From contig NZ_BMJH01000001.1 of the NCBI RefSeq assembly GCF_014643175.1, positions 806,001 through 870,000 on the forward strand: a stretch of DNA of 64,000 nt. The letters are read 5' to 3'. The translations under genes and the position numbers were made by a program. Origin of the DNA: Hoyosella rhizosphaerae. GTDB taxonomy: Bacteria > Actinomycetota > Actinomycetes > Mycobacteriales > Mycobacteriaceae. Positions 1 through 8,306 of this stretch are shown piece by piece (positions within the stretch are counted from its first letter, which is position 1; each line of letters opens with the position of its first letter). Below the pieces are notes generated by a model. That model saw nothing but the letters and a program-made list of their open reading frames with translations, did not search any database and was not told the origin of the DNA.

Positions 1-319
1 GCAACTTGGTGGTGCCGTGGTGCGCTTGAATTACATATCCGAACCGGGTGGCCTTAATCAGGTTGCCTAGTTCGAGGTCGAGGACGAGACCTTGCAGGTA
101 CTTGTCGGCATCGAAGACTAGGTCGTGGACGGGGTATCCGCGTTCGGCTAGGACTCGGCGGGCGTGCTCGAACGCCGCGCCTTCCCATTCTTCGGTGCGG
201 TAGTGCAGCAGTGTGTAGTCCATGTCGTAGCCGATGGCTTCGACGGTCCGCAAATTTAGCGTCCGGTTGGCGTAAACGCGACGCTCGGGGACATCTGCAC
301 CTTTATCTACCCATGACAC
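1..319 (-). CDS. HAD-superfamily cytosolic 5'-nucleotidase, N-terminal part (runs off left edge)
   Basis: Reading the minus strand from a GTG at 317-319 gives 106 codons that run off the window. The peptide contains VYANRTLNLRTVEAIGYDMD followed by YTLLHY, the DxD(Y)T motif I of the HAD fold. The N/R-L-N context before it is characteristic of the NT5C2-like 5'-nucleotidase family (purine nucleotide dephosphorylation, cytosolic). Family members are about 450 residues, so roughly three quarters of the gene lies outside. It starts 26 bp after the TetR stop codon and probably shares its transcript. The family assignment is firm; the substrate is inferred. Confidence 0.8.
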   Translation of the reverse strand, partial: MSWVDKGADVPERRVYANRTLNLRTVEAIGYDMDYTLLHYRTEEWEGAAFEHARRVLAERGYPVHDLVFDADKYLQGLVLDLELGNLIKATRFGYVIQAHHGTTKL

Positions 320-345
320 AGTTAGAACCTACATGGTCGTTTCGG

Positions 346-942
346 TCAGGGCGTGTCGATTGCGGCGAGGACGATCTGCGCCAAACGTACGAGACGTTTG
401 GTTGCTTCCGACGATTCGATGGTCGGGACGATGGCGTGTGCCACCGCGAGGCGTGCAATCGAGTCAGCGAGAATCATCGCGTCATAGTCATCAATGTTCG
501 GTTTGACCGTCTGCAGAAGTGAGGACAGTTCCTCGACTGAGCGTTCGTTGACGTCGCGCAGAAGATCCGTGAGGCCGGTTCGATCGCCACTACCAGATAG
601 CACGGTACGGATTAGGGGTTCGTCAACGAATTCGAAAAAGAGGGTGAGTGCGCCGTGCAGTCCGGTTTCGAGGTCTGGACTATTTAGAACTGTGTCGCGA
701 ACGGATACGAGAAGTTTATCGAGGCGATGGGTTATGTATGCCTCAGCGAGAGATTGTTTATTGCCAAACTCGTTGTAGACCGTTTGGCGACTAATTCCTA
801 CTGTCTTGGCAACTTTTTCTACAGTGGTGGCGGCCCAGCCGTCTTTGCGAACGAGTTCATCAACGGTAGTGAGTACGGACTCGCGCAGTAATGAACGTGC
901 TGCCTGTGCGTATGACAAGCGGGGGCGCGCGGACTCACTCAT
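346..942 (-). CDS. TetR-family transcriptional regulator
   Basis: 198 residues from the ATG at 942, chosen because GAGG lies 5 nt upstream; an in-frame GTG at 957 is the alternative. A TetR-type helix-turn-helix is seen near residues 25-65 (TTVEKVAKTVGISRQTVYNEF, with the usual F-x-N-K-x-x-L after it). The C-terminal half is a helical ligand/dimer domain without a recognisable ligand signature. It lies directly upstream of the nucleotidase gene on the same strand and divergent from the threonine dehydratase, so either could be its target. No clear dyad was seen in 943-1050. Confidence 0.85.
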   Translation of the reverse strand: MSESARPRLSYAQAARSLLRESVLTTVDELVRKDGWAATTVEKVAKTVGISRQTVYNEFGNKQSLAEAYITHRLDKLLVSVRDTVLNSPDLETGLHGALTLFFEFVDEPLIRTVLSGSGDRTGLTDLLRDVNERSVEELSSLLQTVKPNIDDYDAMILADSIARLAVAHAIVPTIESSEATKRLVRLAQIVLAAIDTP

Positions 943-1050
943 TTCTACCTCATCCACTTTGGTGTGATTGTTATCTAGCTTTCCAGACGATGCACGGTTC
1001 GCAAACTTCTACATGCTGCGGCGTGTGGTGGCACGTTCTATTGTCATGGG

Positions 1051-2019
1051 ATGACTCTTGTGACAGTTGAGGATGTTCGCAAGGCATCGAACAGGCTTGC
1101 ACCATATGTAGTGCATACGCCACTGTTGCGTGCGCCTCGGTTGTCAACTGAGCTGGACCTGCGCGTGCTGGTTAAGCCGGAGAACCTCCAGCGCACGGGG
1201 AGTTTTAAGGTCCGAGGTGCCTTGAACACGTTGTTGTCGTGGCAGGAATCCGGGAGTTTGCCGCGTGGCGTGGTGTGCTATTCCGCAGGCAATCACGCTG
1301 CCGCAGTGGCGTATGCCGGTCAGAGCCTGGGTGTGGAAACTGTCATTGCGATGCCGCATGGTGCTGTTCAGTCGAAGATTGACAATGTGCACCGGTTCGG
1401 CGGGGAAATCGTCGAGACTGACGACCTCATTGGTACGTGTAACTCGTTGTCCGCTGAACGCGGGTTTCCGATGCTTCTTCCGTTTGATATGCCCGAGGTA
1501 ATTGCCGGGCAGGGAACTGTTGGTCTTGAAATCCTTGCCGATGCCGTAGCGACTGGTACGGCCGTTGATGCCGTTCTCGTTCCTGTAGGTGGCGGAGGCT
1601 TGATAAGCGGTATTGGTGCGGTGGTGAAATCGCTGTCTCCCCGCACATTGGTAATCGGGGTGGAGTCCGAAGCGTCAAATGCGCTTGGGCTCGCATTGAA
1701 CGCCGGTGAGGTTGTGGATTTGCCCGCCCGCCTTCCCACTATCGCTGATGGTTTGGCAGCTCCGCGCGCTGGTGGACACACGCTCGCGCATGCCCAGGCT
1801 TATGTGAATTGCATGGTGGAGGTGTCGGAGTCGGCGATCACGCGAGCCTGGCGGGACATGGTTGATGCTACAAAGCTTGTGGTGGAGCCGTCGTCTGCGG
1901 TGGGGCTTGCGGCACTGCGCGAAATTAGCCTCGCTGACATGGGCTTACGTGCGGGTATGTCGGTTGTGCTGGTAGCTTCGGGCGGAAATGTGGATTTTTC
2001 TCGGTTCGCTGACTTTTAG
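1051..2019 (+). CDS. Threonine/serine dehydratase (PLP fold type II)
   Basis: 322 residues, about the length of catabolic threonine ammonia-lyases and serine racemase-like enzymes. The PLP lysine lies in NLQRTGSFKVRGA near residue 50 and the phosphate-binding glycine loop is GGGGLISG near 180. There is no C-terminal ACT regulatory domain, so it is unlikely to be the isoleucine-feedback-inhibited IlvA. It would deaminate L-threonine (or serine) to 2-oxobutyrate (or pyruvate) and ammonia in the cytosol. No Shine-Dalgarno sequence precedes the ATG, but a TATTGT-like -10 lies about 10 bp upstream, so a leaderless transcript is plausible. Confidence 0.85.
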   Translation: MTLVTVEDVRKASNRLAPYVVHTPLLRAPRLSTELDLRVLVKPENLQRTGSFKVRGALNTLLSWQESGSLPRGVVCYSAGNHAAAVAYAGQSLGVETVIAMPHGAVQSKIDNVHRFGGEIVETDDLIGTCNSLSAERGFPMLLPFDMPEVIAGQGTVGLEILADAVATGTAVDAVLVPVGGGGLISGIGAVVKSLSPRTLVIGVESEASNALGLALNAGEVVDLPARLPTIADGLAAPRAGGHTLAHAQAYVNCMVEVSESAITRAWRDMVDATKLVVEPSSAVGLAALREISLADMGLRAGMSVVLVASGGNVDFSRFADF

Positions 2020-2453
2020 CGCGTGGGGCCCTGTTTGTAACGGGCGTAGCGCGTCTGTTTGAAAATGAGCGATACCTCACATGAGGATCAATCTGTGCTC
2101 TGTGTGTGCCCTCTTGCTTCTTCTTGTTTGCTGCCTTGAACTGGCGATTCATAATGCTGCGTCCATTGGGCGCAGGTTTCGGCACAGCAAACACTCTATT
2201 TGCCCGCCTTGACAGCTCCCCATGCGGCAAACCCCAGCTCACAGCCCATCACCGCCCTGACTAACGCACACAATCCGCCTGTCGTGACCGACGTCATAAA
2301 ACCCCTGGTGAGACGAGCACCACAGACACCCCCGTGACCTTTTCGTAATCTATTCGAGACACAGCGGAGTTCATCCCGACAGATACGAACCCCGCCACCA
2401 CAGCCCCAGAAGCTACCGGGGCGCACGTAACGCACTAGGAGACTCGAAACCAC
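2020..2453. other. Intergenic region before the NlpC/P60 gene
   Basis: 434 bp without a convincing gene. The last 120 bp presumably hold the promoter and leader of the secreted peptidase gene. NlpC/P60 genes of actinobacteria often carry a c-di-AMP (ydaO) riboswitch, so I looked for its core; I could not recognise it. Only a weak CCCC/GGGG hairpin around 2403-2420 is visible. A covariance-model scan would settle it. Confidence 0.4.
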
Positions 2454-3032
2454 ATGGCTAACACTGTGAAACGCGCAGCACGCACCACACTCATCGCCGG
2501 CATCCTTGGCACCACCGCCATCATCCCCGCAATGCACGCAGCCGCCGACCCAGTAGAAGTCCCAGGCATCGGAACCTTCGAGATCCCCTCACACGTAGCC
2601 GAACAATTCGCAGCACCCACATTTGACGTACCAGCAGGTACTCCATCCGCAATCACTGACATTGCAGCGCCCGAACAAGTAGCGTCACAAGGCCAAGCCG
2701 TCGCCAACGCAGCACTCTCCAAAGTTGGCTCACCCTACGTCTGGGGCGCGACCGGACCTGACTCATTCGACTGCTCCGGACTCGTCCAGTGGGCACATAA
2801 CCAGGTTGGAGCATCAATCCCCCGCACCAGCCAAGCCCAAGCAGGCGGCGGCGCACCAGTCAGCATCAACAACCTCCAGCCCGGCGACGTCATCGCCATG
2901 TACGGCGGCGCCTCACACGTAGCCATCTACATCGGCAACGGCCAGGTTGTGCACGCCCTCAACTCATCGTCACCAGTGAAGGTCGACAACCTCGGCGACT
3001 TCCCATTCCACAGCGCACGCCGCTACGTCTAA
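2454..3032 (+). CDS. Secreted NlpC/P60 (C40) peptidoglycan endopeptidase
   Basis: 192 residues. A basic start, hydrophobic segment 12-26 and AHAAADP form a Sec signal peptide; the NlpC/P60 domain spans about 80-192. The catalytic set is visible: Cys107 in DSFDCSGL, His155 in SHVAIYIG and His167 in VVHAL. Such enzymes cut the D-Glu/meso-DAP bond in stem peptides during cell separation and wall turnover (RipA-type). The short linker between signal and catalytic domain shows no LysM, SH3 or coiled-coil region, so how it is kept at the wall is open. A rho-independent terminator follows. Confidence 0.92.
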   Translation: MANTVKRAARTTLIAGILGTTAIIPAMHAAADPVEVPGIGTFEIPSHVAEQFAAPTFDVPAGTPSAITDIAAPEQVASQGQAVANAALSKVGSPYVWGATGPDSFDCSGLVQWAHNQVGASIPRTSQAQAGGGAPVSINNLQPGDVIAMYGGASHVAIYIGNGQVVHALNSSSPVKVDNLGDFPFHSARRYV

Positions 3033-3058
3033 ACCTCCAGTCTGAAAGTTCAGACCAG

Positions 3059-3089
3059 AAAAAGCCCTCACATTGCGTGGGGGCTTTTT
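3059..3089 (+). terminator. Rho-independent terminator after the NlpC/P60 gene
   Basis: GCCCTCAC (3064-3071), loop ATTGC and GTGGGGGC (3077-3084) form an 8-bp stem with one T-G wobble, followed by five T. The upstream A-run makes it usable on both strands. It supports starting the next gene at 3130 and not inside the hairpin at 3073. Confidence 0.85.
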
Positions 3090-3129
3090 CGGCTGCCACC
3101 GCAACGAATTCTCCGTACGCTTGTCGAGT

Positions 3130-4476
3130 ATGGGCATCGAGTACACGACATTCGTTGACGACGACATTGATTCCGTATTCGCGTGGCATGGTCGGCCTGG
3201 AGCTTTCCGCAGGCTCGTACCGCCGTGGCAGCCGATGAAACTGGTGAGCGAAGCATCATCACTTTCCGATGGAACAGCGGTTCTTGGCCTTCCCGGCGGT
3301 TTGCGCTGGATCGCCAAGCACGACCCCGAGGCATATGATCCGCCGTACCGATTCGCTGACGAACTCTCACGCGATGGCGCAGCATCCATTCCAGCCAATT
3401 TGGCTGTCTCATGGCGCCACACCCACACGTTCTCGTCCGCTGGCACCGGACTTACAAAGATTGTGGATCGGGTGGAAACGACGGTGCCGGAGTTTGCGCT
3501 TCGCTCAACATTCCAGTACCGCGAACGCCAACTGCACGATGATTTTGCGCGCCACCGCGAGTATCCCGGTGTCACCCGCACCATTGCTATCACGGGCGCA
3601 TCGGGCCTGGTAGGGACTGCTCTCTCCGCGTTCTTGTCGACAGGAGGCCATCGCGTAATCCGGCTGGTGCGCGGTGAATCGAATGGTCCAGATGAGCGCA
3701 CGTGGGACCCCCAAAACCCAAGCAAGGACCTTTTCGACGACGTCGACGCCGTCATCCACCTTGCGGGCTCCTCAATCGCTGGCCGGTTTACGGAGGAGCA
3801 CAAACAAAAAATTCTCGACAGCCGTATCGGGCCCACCCGCCTTCTTGCCACATGCGCGGCCCAAGCTTCGAACGGTCCAGAGGTTTTTGTGTCAGCGTCA
3901 GCTGTCGGATTTTATGGCAGCGATCGCGGCGATGAAGTCCTCAACGAGGATGCGTCTCCTGGTGATGGTTTCCTCGCCGATGTCGTTGCGCAGTGGGAGG
4001 ACGCAACGCAACCGGCTCGCGAGTCTGGCCTCCGGGTTGTGAACGTGCGCACAGGAATTGTGCAATCGCCGAACGGTGGAACGCTGCAGATGTTGCGACC
4101 GCTCTTTAGCGCTGGTCTTGGCGGCAAACTTGGTAGCGGACGTCAATGGTTGTCGTGGATTGACCTCGATGACCTGGTCGACATCTATCACCGGGCAGTG
4201 TTGAACACGACGATTTCCGGCCCTGTGAATGCTGTTGCTCCGCTTCCCGTGCGCAACATCGAATACACCAAAGCGCTCGGTGCGGTGCTGCGCCGCCCTA
4301 CGATCCTGCCCGTCCCCAGCTTCGGCCCGAAGCTGCTGTTAGGCAAAGAGGGAACTGAAGAACTCGCGATGGCTAGCCAGAATGTTCTTCCGTACAAATT
4401 GCTCGATGGTGGGCATAATTTCCGGCGTCCCAGCATCGTCGAATGCCTACGTCACCAATTCGGAAAGTTTGTTTAG
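3130..4476 (+). CDS. TIGR01777-type SRPBCC-epimerase (SDR) fusion protein
   Basis: 448 residues from the ATG at 3130; the longer frame begins inside a terminator. Residues about 1-150 look like an SRPBCC ligand-binding domain. From about 155 a Rossmann fold begins with ITGASGLVGTALSAFL, followed by the YfcH/SulA-type epimerase core (FVSASAVGFYGS, the YxxxK-like site lost as in this family) and a C-terminal DUF1731-like segment. This two-domain architecture is frequent in actinobacteria. The reaction is unknown; an NAD(P)-dependent step on a bound hydrophobic substrate is inference. Its stop codon overlaps the stop of the next, convergent gene (TTAG, 4473-4476). Confidence 0.88.
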   Translation: MGIEYTTFVDDDIDSVFAWHGRPGAFRRLVPPWQPMKLVSEASSLSDGTAVLGLPGGLRWIAKHDPEAYDPPYRFADELSRDGAASIPANLAVSWRHTHTFSSAGTGLTKIVDRVETTVPEFALRSTFQYRERQLHDDFARHREYPGVTRTIAITGASGLVGTALSAFLSTGGHRVIRLVRGESNGPDERTWDPQNPSKDLFDDVDAVIHLAGSSIAGRFTEEHKQKILDSRIGPTRLLATCAAQASNGPEVFVSASAVGFYGSDRGDEVLNEDASPGDGFLADVVAQWEDATQPARESGLRVVNVRTGIVQSPNGGTLQMLRPLFSAGLGGKLGSGRQWLSWIDLDDLVDIYHRAVLNTTISGPVNAVAPLPVRNIEYTKALGAVLRRPTILPVPSFGPKLLLGKEGTEELAMASQNVLPYKLLDGGHNFRRPSIVECLRHQFGKFV

Positions 4477-5108
4477 CGGGTAGCCACGACGATTTCGGTT
4501 GCTGGTTTGCGCCGGAGCATGGGGATTCGCGCGACGAAGTCGTTCACCGCGTTGGCGGGGTTCAGCATGTCCTGAAGGGACGTCGCGGTGGAATTGAGGG
4601 CGTCCAGTGTTGGCACAATGCGATCGACCGCGGGCCCAAATCGTTCGAGTGTGTGCAGGAGTGCAACAAGTCTGCCGATGACATCTCGTTCGGCAACCGT
4701 CGCCACGAGGCCGTCGTCGGCGAGCAACCGATCCACGGGTCCCCCTGAGATGATGGCGCGTTCCACGAGACCATCCTTGACCGCTATTTGGTCGAGCACT
4801 CCCCCTTCGGCGAGCAGACGGTCCAGCGGACCGCCCTTCTCCAGGACCTTTTCGAGAACGCCTTCCTCATCGACGAGCCGTTCGAGTAGCCCACCTCGCG
4901 ACAGAAGCCGGTCTAGCGGCCCATCGGGGTCAAGCAAACCGCTCTGCGCGATCCGGCCGAGCACGGCCAGTTGGGGCCGAAGGTCAACGGTGTGGACAAG
5001 GACGGGTGTCCGTCGGGTCAGTTGACCGACTGTGTCAAATGCTGTGTCACGCGCTGCTCTGGTGGCTGAAGCTAGCATTCGGACTGGCAAGAAAATAAGT
5101 ATGAACAA
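4473..5108 (-). CDS. Decapeptide-repeat protein, function unknown
   Basis: 211 residues from a TTG at 5108 with GGGGGAG 4 nt upstream. A short hydrophobic start (MFILIFLPVRML) is followed by eight tandem 10-residue units at residues 64-143, for example PLDRLLSRGG, LLERLVDEEG, VLEKVLEKGG, PLDRLLAEGG and PVDRLLADDG. The pattern is [PLV][LV][DE]R[LAV][LI]xxGG, alternating amphipathic turns of helix with Gly-Gly. I recognise no named domain. A scaffold or membrane-surface role is only a guess. A CRP/GlxR-like palindrome lies 109 bp upstream of the start. Confidence 0.65.
   Translation of the reverse strand: MFILIFLPVRMLASATRAARDTAFDTVGQLTRRTPVLVHTVDLRPQLAVLGRIAQSGLLDPDGPLDRLLSRGGLLERLVDEEGVLEKVLEKGGPLDRLLAEGGVLDQIAVKDGLVERAIISGGPVDRLLADDGLVATVAERDVIGRLVALLHTLERFGPAVDRIVPTLDALNSTATSLQDMLNPANAVNDFVARIPMLRRKPATEIVVATR
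4680..4919 (-). repeat. Eight tandem 30-bp coding repeats (decapeptide units)
   Basis: These bases encode residues 64-143 of the decapeptide-repeat protein. Units diverge at the DNA level but keep the LDRLLxxGG-type protein pattern, so selection seems to act on the peptide and the copies are not fresh duplications. Confidence 0.7.
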
Positions 5109-5182
5109 CGTGCTCCCCCTGTGACGCCACGGCCATCTGCCTCCGTGTGCCAGCCAATGTAGTGCACTTGTTCGCCAATTTC

Positions 5183-5206
5183 GTGGGTGACGCGGCCATC
5201 ACCCAC
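5183..5206 (-). terminator. Perfect 8-bp hairpin downstream of the SRPBCC gene
   Basis: GTGGGTGA (5183-5190), an 8-nt loop and TCACCCAC (5199-5206). It lies just beyond the stop of the minus-strand SRPBCC gene and before the promoter of the repeat protein. There is no T-run, so it may be a U-tail-less terminator or part of a regulatory element. Confidence 0.4.
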
Positions 5207-5216
5207 GATAAGTATC

Positions 5217-5232
5217 TGTGACAGCTGTCACA
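5217..5232. promoter_or_regulatory. CRP/GlxR-type binding site (perfect palindrome)
   Basis: TGTGACAGCTGTCACA matches TGTGA-N6-TCACA exactly. It sits between the stop of the SRPBCC gene (5235) and the start of the decapeptide-repeat gene (5108), both minus strand, so it most likely controls the repeat gene. Regulator identity is inferred from the consensus. Confidence 0.65.
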
Positions 5233-5234
5233 GC

Positions 5235-5651
5235 TTATTGTCCGAGGTGTGTGAACAACTCCAGCGACTTACGAATGTCACCCTTTAACGACTTCGCGAC
5301 CGCAAAGCCGATCGGTCCGGCAACCGCAGCCCCCGTGATGTCAAAGTCGAGTGCAACCCGCGACCCCATCTCAGTAGGAGTGACAGCAAGGTCAACCACA
5401 ACATTGATGCCCATCATCCCTCGGCCCTCCAACGTCAGGAGATGAGGCTCTTCCACACGCAACGCAGTCCACGACACCTTCTGCCGTAGCCCCCGCACCA
5501 CGACTTCTGACACGGCTGTGCTGCCGTGGACGATCCGGGCTGGAACCTCACTGCACCAACCGCCATGCAACGTAAACCACTGGTCATACCCAGCGAAGTC
5601 GCATGCTCTCGCCCACGCCACTGCGGGTTCGATCGGAATTTCCGTCGTCAT
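5235..5651 (-). CDS. SRPBCC-family (polyketide cyclase/dehydrase-like) protein
   Basis: 138 residues from the ATG at 5651 (MTTEIPIEP, the usual beginning of this family); an in-frame GTG at 5666 is possible. The pattern of an N-terminal beta strand, an AVAWARACDFAGYDQW helix and a long C-terminal helix (KSLKGDIRKSLELF) fits the START-like helix-grip fold that binds a hydrophobic ligand. No catalytic residues can be assigned. It is one of four SRPBCC domains in this window. Confidence 0.75.
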   Translation of the reverse strand: MTTEIPIEPAVAWARACDFAGYDQWFTLHGGWCSEVPARIVHGSTAVSEVVVRGLRQKVSWTALRVEEPHLLTLEGRGMMGINVVVDLAVTPTEMGSRVALDFDITGAAVAGPIGFAVAKSLKGDIRKSLELFTHLGQ

Positions 5652-5693
5652 TGATGCTCGGGCCACCCGGCAACAATAGTGGACGAGTAGCGG

Positions 5694-7175
5694 TTAGCGC
5701 ATTGCTGCTTCCATCTCGGTGAACTCATCCTGGACACCCTCATCGGGACGCGGGACGAGCAACGACACCGCTACTGCGACGACGAGGCACGCAACGAATC
5801 CTGGGACGATCTCGTACATCACTCCCTTGAGCGCATCGATATTGCCCCAAATGCCAACAACGACGGCTCCGGTGATCATTCCGGCAAGAGCCCCGTTCGC
5901 GGTGAGTTTGCGCCAGAACAGTGAGAGCAGAATCAGTGGTCCGAATGCCGCACCAAAACCGGCCCAGGCGAAGCCAACGAGCTGAAGGATGGTCCCACCC
6001 GGATTCAGCGCTAGGAGCCCGGCAACTAAGGCGACTGTCAGCACGCCGATACGGCCGTACAGGACGTAACGCTGCGGGCTCGCTTCCTTACCAAAGATTT
6101 TGTAGATGTCTTCCACTAGCGCTGATGAACACACAATCAGCTGCGACGACACGGTCGACATGATTGCCGCGAGCACAGCAGCGAGAATAAACCCAGCAAT
6201 CAATGGGTGGAACATGATTTGCGACAGGCGCAGGAACACCGTTTCGGGGTTGGCGAGGGTCGCCGGATTCGCGTGGAAGTACCCAATGCCAACGAGGGCT
6301 GTCGTGATCGCGCCAGTCGCGGTGAGCACCATCCAACTGATGCCGATGCGCCTACCTGCCTTGGCGTCCTTTGCTGATCTCAGCGCCATGAACCGCACAA
6401 TGATGTGCGGTTGCCCGAAATAGCCCAGGCCCCACGCCGCGGCGGAGATGACGGCGAGCACGCTGCCGCCGAAGAACAAGGACGTGCGGTTGAGGTTTTC
6501 TGCCGCATCAGCTGCATCGATCGCAGTGAATACCTCGCCGAAACCGCCCATGGCAATGATGGTCGCAATCGGAACGGTGATCAGGGCCACGAACATCAGG
6601 ATGCCCTGTGCCACGTCGGTGAGGGTGGCGCCAAGAAAGCCACCAAACAGTGTGTACGTGAGGGTGATTCCGGCGACTAGGAGCATGCCGAACAGGTAGG
6701 TGGAGTTGAACGATGATTCGAAGAAGACACCACCGGCGACCATTCCGGAAGAGACGTAGAACGTGAAGAAAACGAGAATGATGATTCCCGCGGTAATGCG
6801 AAGCAGGCGGGTTTTGTCGCGGAACCGGTTCTCAAAGAAGCTCGGCACTGTAATCGAGTTGTTGGAAATCGCGGTGTAGGTGCGAAGCCGTGGGGCGACG
6901 AACCTCCAGTTGAGGTAGGCGCCGATAACGAGGCCGATGACGATCCATGATTCGACTAGACCACTCGCGTAGATCGCGCCGGGAAGCCCCATGAGCAGCC
7001 ACCCCGACATGTCCGAGGCTCCTGCGGACAACGCTGCGACTCCCGGTTTGAGCTTGCGCCCGGCGAGCATGTAGTCATCGAGGTCAGAGGTCTGGCGATA
7101 CGCGTAATAGCCAATGGCGAGCATGGCGCTGAAGTAGATCGCGATCGCGAGCACTTGATACGAATAGGCGGTCAT
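5694..7175 (-). CDS. putP: Sodium/proline symporter
   Basis: 493 residues, about 13 hydrophobic segments, SSS family (LeuT fold). The first helix and loop (YYAYRQTSDLDDYMLAGRKL) and GASDMSGWLLMGLPGA are the PutP signatures, and a Ser-rich stretch (STVSSQLIVCSSALVEDIYK) matches the Na+/proline-binding helix 9. It imports L-proline with Na+ across the cytoplasmic membrane. Its position beside a LysR regulator and putA makes a proline-use locus; the substrate call rests on both similarity and context. Confidence 0.9.
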   Translation of the reverse strand: MTAYSYQVLAIAIYFSAMLAIGYYAYRQTSDLDDYMLAGRKLKPGVAALSAGASDMSGWLLMGLPGAIYASGLVESWIVIGLVIGAYLNWRFVAPRLRTYTAISNNSITVPSFFENRFRDKTRLLRITAGIIILVFFTFYVSSGMVAGGVFFESSFNSTYLFGMLLVAGITLTYTLFGGFLGATLTDVAQGILMFVALITVPIATIIAMGGFGEVFTAIDAADAAENLNRTSLFFGGSVLAVISAAAWGLGYFGQPHIIVRFMALRSAKDAKAGRRIGISWMVLTATGAITTALVGIGYFHANPATLANPETVFLRLSQIMFHPLIAGFILAAVLAAIMSTVSSQLIVCSSALVEDIYKIFGKEASPQRYVLYGRIGVLTVALVAGLLALNPGGTILQLVGFAWAGFGAAFGPLILLSLFWRKLTANGALAGMITGAVVVGIWGNIDALKGVMYEIVPGFVACLVVAVAVSLLVPRPDEGVQDEFTEMEAAMR

Positions 7176-7286
7176 GGCGTCCTCGGTTCTGTTCGTTCGG
7201 CCCGGGATGTGTGCCCGTGAGGCCAGATGTCCGTGAGGTGGGGTGTCCGCGTGCGATTGGAATGTTTCGCAGGAGAGAGCGCCAAA

Positions 7287-8189
7287 TTACCACAGGCTCT
7301 CCAGGTCACGGACGGTTTCCTGCAAAGCTTCTCGGATCGCCATAATCGCAGGGTGACGGGCACTTGCGGTGCGCTGGGAGGTGAAGATGGTACGGCTTGG
7401 GCTGGTTTCGAGCGTCACCAGTCGCGCCTCCGGTTGCCTTCCCACCCAGACCAGATCTGGCAAGAAGGCGACCGCGTTTCCGGACTCGACGAGCCGAACG
7501 TGAGCTTGCAGGTCCGCAGTTTCAAATCGCACGTCAGGGTCAAAACCGGCTTGTCGGCACGCTTGCTCTGCCCAGTGCCGTGATGCGGCCCCGTGCGGTT
7601 CCATCACCCACGGTGCCTCCCGTGCGCTGGCAAGATCTTCGATGTCGAGGAAACCGCGCGGGGGTAGCGCGAGTCGAATTTCGTCACTAGTGAGGTGTTG
7701 CCGGTCTAAGCCTTGATAGTGCTGCGCAGCGTGGCCTGGGTACTGTTCCGCGACGACGAGGTCAAAGTCGCGGGCCCAGGTCTCGTGGAGGGCTGTTTCT
7801 GGTTCGTGCTGCACCATTTCAATGCGCACGTTGGGGTGTCGATGCCGCATTAGGTTTAACGATTGTGGAATGAGTGCGAGGGCTGCGGTTTGGAAAACAG
7901 CGAGTCGGACCGTTCCGGAGACGGTGGTGTCGGATGCGGCGAGGGCGGATTCTGCGCGTTCTAAACAATCGAGAAGTTCGCCGGTGTGCTCGACGAGCAA
8001 CAGTGCCTGGGGTGTGAGTTGTAGCCGTCGGCCTGATTTGCGCAGGAGTTCGGCGCCAGCCTCCCGTTCCAGGATTGCTAGTTGTTGCGACACCGATGAG
8101 GGGCTGTAGTTCAAGGCTGCGGCGACTTCCGCGATGGTGCCGCGAATGCTGAGTTCGCGCAAAAGGTTTAGGCGGTGGACGTCGAGCAT
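7287..8189 (-). CDS. LysR-family transcriptional regulator
   Basis: 300 residues from the ATG at 8189 (MLDVHRLNLLREL), with GGATGGG upstream; a TTG at 8201 is less likely. The N-terminal winged helix-turn-helix is clear (GTIAEVAAALNYSPSSVSQQ), followed by a linker helix and an effector-binding domain of two alpha/beta lobes. It stands divergent to putA and upstream of putP on the same strand, so proline-responsive control of both is likely, though untested. Confidence 0.9.
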   Translation of the reverse strand: MLDVHRLNLLRELSIRGTIAEVAAALNYSPSSVSQQLAILEREAGAELLRKSGRRLQLTPQALLLVEHTGELLDCLERAESALAASDTTVSGTVRLAVFQTAALALIPQSLNLMRHRHPNVRIEMVQHEPETALHETWARDFDLVVAEQYPGHAAQHYQGLDRQHLTSDEIRLALPPRGFLDIEDLASAREAPWVMEPHGAASRHWAEQACRQAGFDPDVRFETADLQAHVRLVESGNAVAFLPDLVWVGRQPEARLVTLETSPSRTIFTSQRTASARHPAIMAIREALQETVRDLESLW

Positions 8190-8208
8190 CAACCCATCCA
8201 ATCATTCG

Positions 8209-8237
8209 GTTTTCCTTCACGATACTCTTCGGAAAAC
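8209..8237. promoter_or_regulatory. Inverted repeat in the LysR-putA divergent promoter
   Basis: GTTTTCC (8209-8215) and GGAAAAC (8231-8237) form a perfect 7-bp dyad with a 15-nt spacer between the divergent starts at 8189 and 8307. It is a candidate LysR operator by position only. Confidence 0.35.
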
Positions 8238-8306
8238 ATCGCTATACCTGATGGGTGGTTGCGGCGCATACTCAAAGGAACCGAGCAACCAGAGGAGGTC
8301 GTAGCC

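Noticed and set aside
2250-2453. c-di-AMP (ydaO) riboswitch before the NlpC/P60 gene
   Set aside because: Context is right but the conserved core and pseudoknot sequences are not recognisable by eye; only a weak 4-bp GC hairpin is seen.
2970-3851. Long minus-strand open frame of 293 codons
   Set aside because: It lies antisense to the SRPBCC-epimerase gene and spans the terminator; its Arg/Ser-rich composition is typical of a shadow frame.
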